64,000 nt of DNA from assembly GCF_902167145.1 (NCBI RefSeq), contig NC_050105.1:142585988-142649987 (forward strand), in the 5' to 3' direction. Positions 23,612 through 34,755 of this stretch are shown one piece after another. The notes beneath the pieces were generated by a model. That model had not been told where the DNA came from, did not search any database, and saw only the letters and a list, made by a program, of their open reading frames with translations. The position numbers and the translations under genes are program-made. Numbering within the stretch: position 1 is the stretch's first letter; each line of letters starts with the position of its first letter. The stretch comes from Zea mays. Lineage: Eukaryota > Streptophyta > Magnoliopsida > Poales > Poaceae.

Positions 23612-25737
23612 ATGTCGTGCACGAAGAATGTGTCGACGCCAGGGGGAGGAGATGATGAGGACCCTCCTCGCCCCTTTAGGCAGGTCAAGGGAAAGACCGT
23701 GTATTTGGAGCAGCAGGAAGGCCGCAAGAAGCGACGTCTGGACAGAGCAGCCCGAGCAGCGGCAGCAGCCGCTGAGCAGGCAGAGCAAGGAGATCAGCTG
23801 CATATTTCTTCAGATCAGATTGCCTATCGAGTTCGTTGTCATGCCTCTCGTCCTCGCTCCTACCACTCCCTCCACTGCTACCACTCCACCACCTACTTTG
23901 CCTGCTCCCGTCACTCCTGTGCCATCCACCACCTCAGCCATACCCACCACCTCCACTACTCCAGCTTCCACTGCTCCCGCTTCTGCTCCTCCTATCCCAC
24001 CTGCTCGCTTCCGGGAGCATGATGAGACTGAGGTGCGACCACTTGCTGTGGATCACAGGCTCTTTGATCTTCAGCGTGCTACAGCGGCACGGGTACGTCG
24101 GTTCAGATACGTACCTGTGGAGAATTGGTTACCTGCACAGAGAGACCCTGCAGCGGCAGATCCATTCAGCACCAGGATTCAGGAGTCTTTCTACAGAGCA
24201 CAGTTGTCAGCTCAGATTGCTCTGCGAGCGCACCAGCTTTTGGATCTCCCTGCCTTCCTGCTAGCCGCCGGTGCCGACTCTGAGGTTCACCTCTCTTATC
24301 TGTCTGGTCTTCTCCCTCTTTTGACCACCAGCGGCAGATATGTTGAGGAATGGGTCCAAGTTTTCTATGCTACTGTATGGATCGACCCTGATCACCACTG
24401 GATGAGATTCCGATTTGAGCGAGAGGATGTTATCATTCATGCTAGTCAGATTCGTCAGGTGTTTGGATTCCATGAGTCATCGACTCGTCTTCACAGCATG
24501 TGCTATGGCACCTCTGACCCTCCTCGTCGCCCTCATGGTGGAGTTGCTCCTGGTACAGCTCACGTCGCAGCTTTGTTCCGACCACCCTTCTCAGATGGGT
24601 CGCGACGTTCTTCGGCAGATTTCACCACAGCGGCCAGATTTCTATATCAGCTCATGAGACAGACGCTTCTGCCACAGATGGGCCACAGGGAGGCTGCCAC
24701 TCATATTCAGCTTTGGCTCCTTGGTGCCCTAGTTTCTCACTTAGAGTTTGATGTTGTGGATTTTCTTATTTGTGAGATCGAGGACACAGTACTGGATGGT
24801 CTACGTGCTCGTCGTCAGCTGCCTTATGCTCACAATATGTGTCACATCTTTGCTCAGCTGATTCGGCCCCCACAGTTCCAGGGTACTCTTGAGGCCTCTC
24901 GCCTCATCTTTGGGTCGTACCGTCCAGCTCCAGAGATCCTGTGTCGGCATCTGCTCCAGTGATTGATACTCAGGCCGAGGATACCACTTTTCACCAGTTT
25001 GAGACTCAGGACGCAGCAGTCCATGATGATGATGATGATGATGATGACTTTGGGGTTCCACCTCCGCCTCCGCCTCCTATGCCTCCACGCACTCATGATC
25101 ATGAGGCTGGGAGTTCCAGCGGTGCTGCCCCTCCTGCCATTGACCCTGCTCTTGCAGCGATCCTCTAGACTCTCACTCAGCAGCAGGCTCACTTGGCAGC
25201 GGTCCAGCAGCAGATGTCCGAGAGAATGCTCTCGATGTTTCAGATGATTCAGGATAGACATGATACTTTGCAGCAGCAGCTTCTTCAGGACCGGCTGAGA
25301 ATAGGGCATTCATGACTCTCATGCTTCAGCACACCGGTGTGCCGATTCCCCCAGTTCAGTCAGCACCGCCTCCACCTCTTCATGCTCCTGTTGTGCCAGC
25401 TATTCAGCCAGGACCCCCTCTTCCGACAGTTGGTCCTTCCTCCTCTCCGCTTCGGCCGGTCACCTTGGTTTTCACGTCGCCGGTCATTGGCTCCGTCAGC
25501 TCTCAGCCGCCAGTGCCACCAACTCCTGTTGTTACCACTGCCGTTGTAGCGGTGTCTGTGACTTCTTTGGCTCCGGCAGCTCCTGCAGCGCAGCTTCCGT
25601 CTGAGTCAGTACCAGCTCCAGCTTCTACAGCAGATCCTGGATCCGAGACTGACTCTGACCCACAACTGGCGTTCGCTCTACTGCCACGACCGCAACCGGA
25701 TGCGCCCCTGCCACCTCCTCCCTCTTCTGATGCGTAG
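23612..25737 (+). pseudogene. Third ORF of element 3 (plant-transposon-protein-like, in env position)
   Basis: The likely start ATG at 23612 gives a Pro/Asp-rich start and a basic cluster RKKRRLDRAARAA that resembles a nuclear localisation signal. The frame changes near 23830 and continues with a Pro/Thr/Ala-rich linker. A globular domain follows (landmarks VEEWVQVFYATVWIDPDHHW and HASQIRQVFGFHE), running to 24962. It resembles the domain found in many grass retrotransposon ORFs of the 'putative plant transposon protein' kind, but that is from memory of the family. The tail continues with frame changes and a stop at 25166 through a poly-Asp run (25023-25048), a Gln-rich coiled segment and a Pro/Ala-rich end at 25737. 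I see no membrane segment, so a true envelope is unlikely. It is disrupted as it stands. Confidence 0.6.
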
Positions 25738-26180
25738 GTTCGGGTTCCCTTTTGGTGTTTGACGCCAAAGGGGGGAGAGATGAGTTGTGAGAGCTAGGGG
25801 GAGTTAGGGAGTTAGTAGAGAGTCATTTTGATGTAATATATGTGCTTGTTACTCTCAGTACTAGCTCCACTTTTGTATGATGCTTTTGGCTCACAAACTC
25901 TATTATATACTCTCAATGCTTATGTTGACTGTGTGTGTATTATGTTTTCACCTTATATGTTATCACCAGTCTTTTAGTTCTTGTTCATCGATTTGATTTC
26001 ACGTTTATATGAACAAGAAACTTATGATGTGTATGCGCTCATTCCTATTATTATGGTACACATTCTTTCTGTCAAAGATTACTGAGTATAACTAATCATC
26101 TTCTCTATTGACACAAATTTCAAAACAAACTACTCTCACAAATCTTGTAGGGTTGTCATCAATCACCAAAAAGGGGGAGA
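25738..26180 (+). other. 3' untranslated part and polypurine tract of element 3
   Basis: A first purine run CCAAAGGGGGAGAG lies near 25765. The polypurine tract proper, AAAAAGGGGGAGA, is at 26168-26180, directly before the LTR start TGAAAGCATC at 26182. SIRE-like elements often have more than one such tract. Confidence 0.8.
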
Positions 26181-26181
26181 T

Positions 26182-26947
26182 TGAAAGCATCTAGGCCCCT
26201 GGTTGGTTTTAGTGATTAATGACAACGTAATGTTATATGTGACTAACGTGTGTTTTGCAGAGACAAATGGTAAGTTAGGTCGCATTACAGGTAGAAGTAC
26301 TACAACAGTGAAAACAATCCCGGAGATAAGAACTCGAAGCGACGGCTAAAACGACGAAACAAAAAGTGAAGGACTACGGAGTCCGAGTGTCAAGGAGTTG
26401 TGGACACTCGTGATTTAGTTAGGTCTTTTATTCTCTTTTAGCCGTACTATAAAGAGGGTTGTCGATGAGTAGTTTGACCAAGAGAGTTCTAGTGTAGTGT
26501 TGTTGCATATTCACACTCACATATAGTGTTAGGTGACACTCTAGAACATACACTCAAGTTAGAACGAAAACAGATTTGAAAAACAGCACAAAACAGAAAA
26601 TAGGGTTTCTTGCCCTGGGGCACCGGACTGTCTGGTGCGCCCTCTGCCAGGTGGGGCCAGGCTGGCCCAGGGGAAGGGTTTCCCCACGCAGAAACCCAAG
26701 AGCGCAAGGTTCCCGAGTGGAATTTTAGTGGCGCACCGGACAACGCACCGGACAGTGCATCGGACTGTGACTGTTCACTATCCGGTGTGCCATCTGCCCA
26801 ATGGCTAGTTGTCAGAACTAGCCATTAGAGTCGACCGTTGGTGTACCGGTGGCGCACCGTTGTCGCACCGGACTGTCCGGTGCGCCCATACGCAGAACTT
26901 TGCTGGTAACGGCTAGTTGGTGGGTGAGGGCTATTTATACCCCCTCC
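26182..26947 (+). repeat. 3' LTR of element 3, proximal part
   Basis: It starts TGAAAGCATCTAGG after the polypurine tract. Palindromic CACCGGAC-type repeats lie at 26620-26885, and TATTTATACC at 26931 is a possible TATA region. At 26948 the LTR of element 4 begins. The rest of this LTR resumes after 52119. Confidence 0.9.
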
Positions 26948-27569
26948 TGTCGGTGTTTTGGGTCCGACCGCACACCCGGGGTTGCCCCTCAAGGTGTTTT
27001 TAGGAGTAGGACGGTGTCGACAACTGTAGCAAAATGGTTCGTATCAATTGCACGAGGGACAGTGGACAAGGTTTACAGGTTCGGGCCGCTTAGAGATGCG
27101 TAACACCCTACGTCCTGGGGAGTATGCTTGGTGGACAAGGTTACAAGAGAGCTCTCTGAGTGCAGAGAGTTGACGTGGGTGGCTAAGTAATAGGGTCGAT
27201 CGATCTGAAGGGGTGCCCCCTAGGCCTTATATACTCGACCGTGGGGCAATACACGTGGATATGATAACAACGAGTAGCTAGAAGATAGTGAACTGCTTGA
27301 GTTTATCTCCATGTAACCCTGTCGACTTATCCTCGCATGGCTCTGTTGCGTGGGGGCTCCAGCGCGGGAAAGTTGGATCTCTGTTGTGGTCATTCGCTCA
27401 ACGTTGTGGATCGTCCGGGTTTGCATCCATCCGGCCTCATGTCGATCTGCTCTGCTGGTTGTCTCTCCCCAGGCCCACGAAAGAATGACCTTACGATTTA
27501 TTGGGCCCTTGGGCCTTTCGTGAGGTCTTTTACTCTTTTAGTGGACCCGGGGGATATCTATCCCCCACA
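26948..27569 (-). repeat. 3' LTR of element 4
   Basis: The 622-bp LTR reads TGTCGGTGTTTTGGG at its left edge and TATCCCCCACA at its right edge on the + strand, so the element strand starts TGTGGGGGATA. It is complete, unlike the right-hand copy. Confidence 0.93.
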
Positions 27570-27586
27570 AGCCCCCGATCTTTGGG
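27570..27586 (-). other. Polypurine tract of element 4
   Basis: On the - strand the bases next to the 3' LTR read CCAAAGATCGGGGGCT. This is the purine-rich primer site for second-strand synthesis and fixes the orientation of the element. Confidence 0.8.
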
Positions 27587-28669
27587 TTAATTTAGAGGTA
27601 ATCAGCCCAAAGATCCCAGGTCCAGCTTGCAGGTGATTTGAAGAAAATGACTTCCTGTTGTCTTCTCCTGCTTCGATCACTCGTTGACCGAAGCTTAGTT
27701 TCATGCTTGTGCCTTAGAGGTCGGCATTTCAATTTGTAGGATTCTGAACCTCATTGGGTGCACCGGAGGTGCACCCAATGGGTGTAGCCCCCGAGCTTCG
27801 AGTAGATTTTTAGAAAATAATCTGCTCGAAGGTCTTCCCCAGAAATTATTTCCATTTGTGCTCCTGCATTTTGGTTGAGGGTTGGCCTTTTAATCTTGTC
27901 CCACGCCTTAGAAGTCGGCATTATCTTGGCTTGGAATAATAATCCATGGGGTGCACCGGAGGTGCACCCAATGGGTGTAGCCTCCGACCTTCAAATGGAT
28001 TTTTGAGGATAATCCATTCGAAGGTCTTCCTTTTGTGTCTCTTTGCTAAAAATTATCCTTCCTGTTTGTAGTAATTGGCATGAAGCTATTCGCATTATGC
28101 TTTGGAGGTCAGCATTATGTCATCAATATTTTGCTTCAGAGGTCAGCATATATTTTGTCTTTAGCAGCCGAGTTCGCAATCCATCCATATCTTGCTAGGT
28201 AGTGCAATTTATTTGTTCTGCGACTGATTGGACGTTTGATGGACGTTCTCTGTCTAGTCTTCACGTCGCTTCTGTCGGCCATATTTTGTACTTCACTGGC
28301 TATATTTGGCTTTCCTCTGATCCTTACTGATATCTCATTTTTGTCTTGAGGTATTCACTGCGTGCCCTGCACAGATGTGACCGTTTTGAAAAATATACTG
28401 ATAATTCCTGGGCGTCCCCCCCCAATGGGTGTGGGCAAGGGACGGTTTGGTACGCTGACTGTTTTAGCCGGTTGCTTCTGAGTAGTAATGTGATGTGACG
28501 GCGAGTGTAATCATATCCTCCACGCTATTGACTGGAGTCCCAATGGGTGTTGTGTTGCGTGAAACGGCGTCAGCCGCCTGACGTGTCTTCAGACGGGTTG
28601 AAGTGCTTATTGAATGCTTTGCGACTGTTCAGTGACCGCGGTTGGAGGTGAGCGGTTGCCTTCTCCTTC
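27587..28669. other. Non-coding 3' region of element 4
   Basis: About 1.1 kb lie between the 3' LTR and the opposite-strand promoter with no gene. Two near-palindromes, GGGTGCACCGGAGGTGCACC (near 27757 and 27951), are each followed by CAATGGGTGTAGCC and a repeat resembling TCGAAGGTCTTCC, so a unit of roughly 195 bp is present twice. Confidence 0.7.
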
Positions 28670-28677
28670 TATAAATA
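28670..28677 (+). promoter_or_regulatory. TATA box for opposite-strand gene 1 of element 4
   Basis: TATAAATA lies about 80 bp before the ATG at 28759 and is followed by a pyrimidine-rich leader. Placement and orientation fit a promoter for transcription against the direction of gag-pol. Confidence 0.65.
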
Positions 28678-28758
28678 ATGTCGTTGTCTCTCTGGCTTTT
28701 TCACATCTCTCGTTGTTCTCTGTTGCTTCCCTTTCTTCTCTCCCGTCTGCTTCCACCA

Positions 28759-29208
28759 TGGGCAAGAACAACAAGCGCAAGCGTGAGCCAACTCCTTCAT
28801 CGGAGGAGTTTGGTGACTCGGAGTACTCAGAGGAGGAGTTCTCCTCTGAGTCTGAGGGGTCCCGGCTCCCATCCCCTGCGTGAGTCGTCTGACGACTCAG
28901 ACGACTCCCAGGGGCTTGCGGCGGAGGTCTGGACGTACATCCGGGCCGTCGAGCGTTCCGGGCTCGAGGGCTCGGATGAGTCGGAGTACTCCTCGGATGA
29001 GGAGGACTCGGACGGCGGCGGCGAGGACGACGATGACGACGACGACGATGACGACGGTGGCGACGGTGACGGCGACGGCAGCGGCAGGGGCAGCGGCGGC
29101 GGCAGCAAGGACGACGGCGGCGGAAGTAGGGGCAGCGACCGGGGTGGCAGCAGCAGGGGCAGCACCAGAGGCGGCAGCGGTGGCGGCAGCAACAGGGCCA
29201 GTGGCTAG
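28759..29208 (+). pseudogene. Opposite-strand gene 1 of element 4: acidic Ser/Asp/Gly-rich protein, one frameshift
   Basis: The ATG at 28759 begins MGKNNKRKREPTPSSEEF, a basic start with a likely nuclear localisation signal, then Ser/Glu-rich sequence. The first frame stops near 28884. The adjacent frame continues the same composition (RESSDDSDDSQGLAAEVW) to 29208, so a 1-base change near 28878 is likely. The second half has a run of ten Asp residues and Gly/Ser-Arg repeats encoded by GAC and GGC triplet repeats. An AATAAA signal follows near 29250. I recognise no catalytic domain. Similar small genes are known between pol and the 3' LTR of Tat elements, and their function is unknown to me. 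Confidence 0.6.
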
Positions 29209-29399
29209 ACGCCACTGGTCTTTTTAGATATTAGTATAGTATAGTTAGAATAAAGTAGTAATTTAGAGTAGTATAGCATAGTGTAGTAGTAGAAATGTAA
29301 TGTAGTAGTAGTAATAGGGAAGTATCAACTCGTAAAGAGTTGATTTGTAAGTTTGTTATCTTCCCTTTTAATGAAAGAATGACGTTGGCTTCTCCTTGA

Positions 29400-30125
29400 T
29401 AACTTGTCTTGCTTGTTTGTGAGGCTGATTCCGAGCAATTGAAGACTGTATCAGTGTTTTAGAAGTAACGCCGAGTGATTGGAAGGCGACGTCAGCATTT
29501 TAGAGGTAATGCCGAGCGACTTGAAACGATGCCAGAGGGCGACGTCAGTGTTTTAGAGGTAACACCGAACGACTGAAAGGCGACATCGGCGTTTTAGAGG
29601 CAACGCCGAGCGACTGAACACTATATCAGCGTTTTAGGGGCAACGCCGAGTGATTGGAAAGCGACGTCAGCATTTTAGAGGTAATGCCGAGCGACTTGAG
29701 ACGATGCCAGAGGGCGACGTCAGCGTTTTAGAGGTAACACCGAGCGACTGAAAGGCGACGTCGGCGTTTTAGAGGCAACGCCGAGCGACTGAACACTATA
29801 TCAGCGTTTTAGGGGCAACGCCGAGTGATTGGAAAGCGACGTCAGCATTTTAGAGGTAATGCCGAGCGACTTGAGACGATGCCAGAGGGCAACGTCAGCG
29901 TTTTAGAGGTAACACCGAGCGACTGAAAAGGCGACGTCGGCGTTTTAGAGGCAACGCCGAGCGACTGAACACTATATCAGCGTTTTAGAGGCAACGCCGA
30001 GTGATTGGAAAGCGACGTCAGCATTTTAGAGGTAATGCCGAGCGACTGAACGCGATATCAGCGTTGTAGAGGCAACGCCGAGTGATAGCAGGCCGCGCGA
30101 GCCACTTTGAGGATGATAGCCGAGC
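29400..30125. repeat. Tandem repeat array in element 4 (about 45-bp units in about 176-bp higher-order repeats)
   Basis: Units of the form GCGTTTTAGAGGCAACGCCG followed by AGCGACTGAA and a short variable spacer repeat about 15 times. Four variants in fixed order form a higher-order unit of roughly 176 bp that recurs about three times (starts near 29580, 29755 and 29930). Each unit contains the inverted pair GGCGTT / AACGCC around TTAGAGGC and could fold into a hairpin. Confidence 0.85.
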
Positions 30126-30343
30126 GATGAGGTGGCACATCGGTTTTTTGGAAATTACTGCCGGATGACCACGTGGTTCGCTGGGTGCTGACTGGGCACT
30201 TTTTGAAATGGTATCTGGCTCGAGAATATCCCATAAGAGCTGCGCTTTTAGCCGCCTTTGCTTTCCGTGCCCTAGTTCTTGCTTTCTCGCTTCCGAATCC
30301 TCTCTGCTATTCGCCTCCCATTCCGCTTACTGATAGAATCGAG

Positions 30344-33300
30344 ATGGCGCCCAAGAGGAAGACCTCGAGTTCAACCGCTGTGGTGATTCCTCCAATCGAC
30401 CCTAACAGCCAGTTGCCTTTCGCAGGTAACCACATGTCTATCATTTCTGAGCCTGAACTTCTCCACCTCGTATCCATCGGGGTTCTTCCTCCGCGGGAGC
30501 TCTGTTTTTGGCGGATTTGCCGTGGGTTTACTGTTCCGACAGAAAATACCCATGAGTCCGTTGTTTACGCCCCTTTCCTTCTCCGCGGCCTTGGCCTTCC
30601 CATCTCTCCTTTTTTTCGCGGCCTCCTTGATTTCTACCACATTAACTTGACCCATCTGAACCCCAATTCAATTCTGCAAATCTCCATTTTCGTTCATTTA
30701 TGTGAGGCCTTTCTTGGCGTGCTGCCACATTTCGGTTTGTGGAAATACTTGTATCATTGTCGCCCTGGGATGGCCGGGGGACAACATCAGTTGGTCGGGG
30801 GCGCCAGCTTGGAGATGCGCCGCGGGAGGAAAACGGAATATCTTGAGATCCCCCTCAAGGACAGTATTAAGGGATGGCGCCTAGAGTGGTTCATAGTTGA
30901 GAATTATGGGAATTCTCTCCCCTCCCGGTCGGGAAGACAGTCGGACGTTCGCACCCCAAGCTGGACCGAGTCTCCCACAGATCAGGAGGTAGCTGAGGCA
31001 GGTGTGTTGCTAGCTGAGGTTGGACTGCTGAAAGAGAGGGGTCTGACTGCTGAAGCTGTGGTTACTGATTTTGTTTTCAAGAATATCCAGTCGCTGAAAG
31101 ATAGGGCCTATCCAGCTTATCTGTATCGAGGGCTAGCCGACTCAACTCGGGTTACCAACAGGAGAATTCCTTCTGCAGACTTGGTGAGCCGACTTGAAAT
31201 GATCCTCAGGGGCAAAGTGTCAAATGTTGGTGCCCCAGTGGCATACTCGGCCTGGAACCTGCCTCCTCCCAAAGCTTTCACCCTTTTTGTGTCGAATCCG
31301 CCCATTACTGATGGCAGTTTGGGCCTTAGAGTGCGACCCTCTGCTGAAGAAGTTGGTGCTTTAGTTGCCTCGCTTGGGGAGATTCCTGATGACGAACGGC
31401 AGGTCCATTTTGAGGTGCCCCTGAACCCTAGTGATGCAGAGATAAGCGCTATGCTTGATTTGCTAGCTGAGGATTCATCCGACGCTGCTCCTGCTGGGAC
31501 GCTGGTAGTGGCGCCCCCCCCAGAGGCTAATACGACTTTGGATGCTCAGAAGCCTGTCAGTACTCGCCCAAGGCGCCCTTGCCGAGCCACCCAGCCTGAT
31601 CCTTCTGCTGATGAACAGAAGAAGAAAAGAAGACGCCTCCGGCGAGTATCCAGTTTTGATCAGGACGCTGGTACCTCGGCTCCTGCTGCTGAAGAAGTGC
31701 CTGCAACTGGATTAACTGATGCTGATCTCAACGGGTGTATCCAGTCCGCTGCTGATCCCAATGGGGGTGCTCCGACTGCCGCTGATCCCAATGGGTGTGC
31801 TCCAACTGTCGCTGATCCCAATGGGGGTGCTGTTTGTGTTGCCAATGTGGATGATGAGAGGAAGAAAATGAGATTCCTTTGACTCGGAAAAACAGTCGGC
31901 AGTTCATCGCCAGTGGTGAAAGTAGTGGAGTTCCCTCTCCTGCTTTGTCTGCTCTCATTGGTCTGCAAGAACTGTCTCTGGCCAACTTTGATCAGACTCT
32001 GGAGGATATGGTCCCAGAGGACTTGTTATCGGAGCCAGTGGATGATGGTGCAATGGAGGTTTGCGCTGACGTGCCCGATGCTGGGTTGAGGTCATCCCGT
32101 GCCTCGTCGACCTTAGAGCGCGATCTCGAGGGTCGGGAGACTGACTTGGATCGTCCTGGTCCTATGGAAGTAGCTGAGGGCCCGTCGACCTTGGAGGTGG
32201 TTACTGCAGAGAGCTTGGACCTCAAGAACGGTGCTAGCACATGCCCAGCCCCCGAGGGTGTCACCGGGGATGACTTAGCTCGGGTGAAGAGTGTAAGCCA
32301 CTGCCCAGCCCCCGAGGGTGCTGCCGGGGATGATCCGGCTCAAGTGGGCAGTGCAAACTATGACTCAGCCCCCGAGGGTGCCCGAGCAGGGTCTCCTTCC
32401 TGTACTTCCATGGACGTTCATGCGGGATCTCCTCCACATTCTGGCTGTATGGTGGTAGCCCAAACCTTGGACCAGGGAGTTGCTTTAGAGGGCAGTGTCC
32501 CCGCTGACCGAGTGTTGAGCTCTGTTGAAGGCACTGAGCTGATCCCTGCTGGTTCATTGCAAGCTGCTTCAGGTGGTGGCCTTACGCCTGCTTATCAACT
32601 GATATCTCCTGATCTGGGGATCCCTTCGTTCTTTTCCAACCTACAGGTACTGTGATGTATTTTAGCTTGATTTTCACATTGTACGAACTGTTGTTGTTAC
32701 ACTCATCTGTTTTCCTCATTAGGCTTTGGTGGATGGGATGGCTAGCCAGCTGAGGCTACAGGGTGCTTCCGTCCCAGAAGTAGCTTCATCTCTTGCATGT
32801 TGGAATCCAGTGTCACTTCAACATCGCGTCTCTGAATTGGAGGCAACCAACGCTGGCTAGTGCCTTTTTGCTTTTCTTTGCCTTCACTGATTGCTTTACC
32901 TTCTGACCCCGTTTTGTTTGATTATCCTTTGCTAGGGATGACTCGGCAGATTTCAACTCTTGAGGCAAAACATTCCCGAGATCAGGCTGAATTGGTCCAG
33001 CGGTGTGCTGACTTCGAGGAGAAGTACTCTCAGAGCCAAACTGAGCCGGGCCAAGTCTCTGCTGCTTTGGATGATGCCAATGCGCTAAGTTCTTCTCTTC
33101 ATGCTCAGCTCAATTCTGAAAAGGTAATTTTCAAAACCGTGCTTTGCCTTGCCGTGTTCCTATTACTTGTTTGGTTTTTGAAGAAGTTGATTTTTTGCTT
33201 GCAGGAAGAAAAGCGTATCCTTGCTGCTTCTCGTGACAGTCTTGACAGATTGTACCGTGATTCTAGCAACTCGCTGACCATCCTGGAGAGGAGTCACCGC

Positions 33301-33666
33301 TTCACAATGGAAGAATTGGATAATCAACGCTATAAGCTGCAGGAATCTGCGGATGAAGTGACCTGCCTCAAGCAGTTGATATCAGCGAAGGATGCTACCA
33401 TCAGAGAACTCCGAGCTTCCAAGAAAGCCATTGGCCAGGAGTTAGAAACCGCTCGACTGGCTGTTAAGGTTGCCGAAGAAACTTCTGTTACTCTCAGAGC
33501 CCAGCGCGATAGAGCCATGGACAAGGCTATTCGGGCGGGACGAATTTTGATGAGGAGACCCGGCGTGGTTGTTCCTGAAGACATAAGGGCTGATGTGAAT
33601 GCTGCCCCTGATTCCTCGAGTCGTCCTTCTTCGTCGGTCGCTCCTGAGAGAGACATTGCGAAATAA
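30344..33666 (+). pseudogene. Opposite-strand gene 2 of element 4: 'putative gypsy type transposon' (Transposase_28-like) protein with introns
   Basis: The ATG at 30344 begins MAPKRKTSS. A globular domain follows (PELLHLVSIGVLPPRE, FLRGLGLPISPFFRGLLDFY, HLCEAFLGVLPHFGLW). From family knowledge it matches Pfam 'Putative gypsy type transposon' (Transposase_28). A linker follows with three 30-bp repeats encoding ADPNG (31752-31841) and about three 60-bp repeats around PAPEG (32240-32385). One frameshift lies near 31860. Exons I infer from phase and splice sites are 30344-32646, 32723-32855, 32936-33123 and 33205-33666. The second intron starts with GC rather than GT. The C-terminal exons form a long coiled coil. 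Comparable antisense genes are known in Grande and RIRE2 elements. The role is not established. Confidence 0.75.
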
Positions 33667-33955
33667 AGAAACATTTTGCGTGCTTTGAGCGCGCGGTTAG
33701 CATGATCGAGTATTAGTTAGTGGACATCAGTTCAGTATTCGAATGATATAATTACTCTCTTATTGTTTCAAAATTCATTAGTTCGTAAATTTGCAGCAGT
33801 GAAATGACGCGCGATGATTATGAAGTTTGTTTGCGGGATATAGAAGTCATCCCTGTATGAGTAATCATAATTACGTCAAATCGCCTGAAGTCGCTGCTGA
33901 CTTAAGTCGACCATTTTTGTTAATAGGGCGTAGTGGTCACCCTGAATTGCATAGG
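33667..33955. repeat. End of the antisense gene region and one unit of the 90-bp array
   Basis: After the stop, 33876-33950 holds one diverged unit (TAGTGGTCACCCTGAA, TGACTTAAGTCGACC) of the tandem array that continues at 44731. Element 5 is inserted inside the array. ATAGG at 33951-33955 is the left target duplication. Confidence 0.8.
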
Positions 33956-34748
33956 TGTAATACTCAAAATGATATAAAAGCATTATATGGAGATTTCCTC
34001 ATCTTATGTGCCTTATTTGCATCATGAACAGAGCATACATAAATTGAAGAGTGATTAAATCAAACCAAAGACACTAAAATAAAAGAAGTGCATCTCGTTG
34101 GAGTTTTGTTTGCTATGCATTTAAATATTAACAACCATCTCAACACTAGTAATCAAGGCATAACAAGAGATAAATGAAATTGAAACCCAAATGGTAATTA
34201 GGGTTTGGAAATGAAAATGGGAAGAGGAAAGAATATAAATATAAAGAAAATTAATATATATTTCCAAAATTTAATACTTTTAAAGTAAAATTATAAATTA
34301 AGAATAAACTTGACACAAGTTTGAATTCGAGTTCGAAATTCAAATTGAATTTGAAAACAAGAAAAGAAAATAGAAAAAAAATAAAAGAAAAGGGTAAAGG
34401 GAACCTACCTGGGCCGGCTAGCACCATTTCGGCCCACCGGGGAATTGACCCGCGCGGCCCATCTGGCCGGACTCCCTCACGCGCGCACGCTTTCCGTGAC
34501 TGCCAGCCGGGGCCCGCATGTAAGTCTTCAGCGCGCGCTCGGCTTCTCACTGGCTTGTGGCCCCCGCACGTCAGAACCACCTTCTCCCTCTGTTGCGGGC
34601 GCAAGACTCAGCCGTGGACCGTGGTCGCCGCCGATCTCGGAGTTCGTTGAAACAAACACCGCGTCCCGGCCAGATCGTGCGGGTCTCCGTGCGGGCTTCT
34701 CGGGGTCCCTGGCGACTCTCTCTTCTCCTATTTGGACTCTCTCCAGGG

Positions 34749-34755
34749 TATAAAA
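34749..34755 (+). promoter_or_regulatory. TATA box in the 5' LTR of element 5
   Basis: TATAAAA follows the GC-rich leader. The identical copy in the 3' LTR is at 42218-42224. It is the likely core promoter for the element's RNA. Confidence 0.7.

Noticed and set aside
23561..25737. True envelope gene in element 3
   Set aside because: There is no signal peptide and no membrane span. Basic and proline-rich segments argue against a surface protein.
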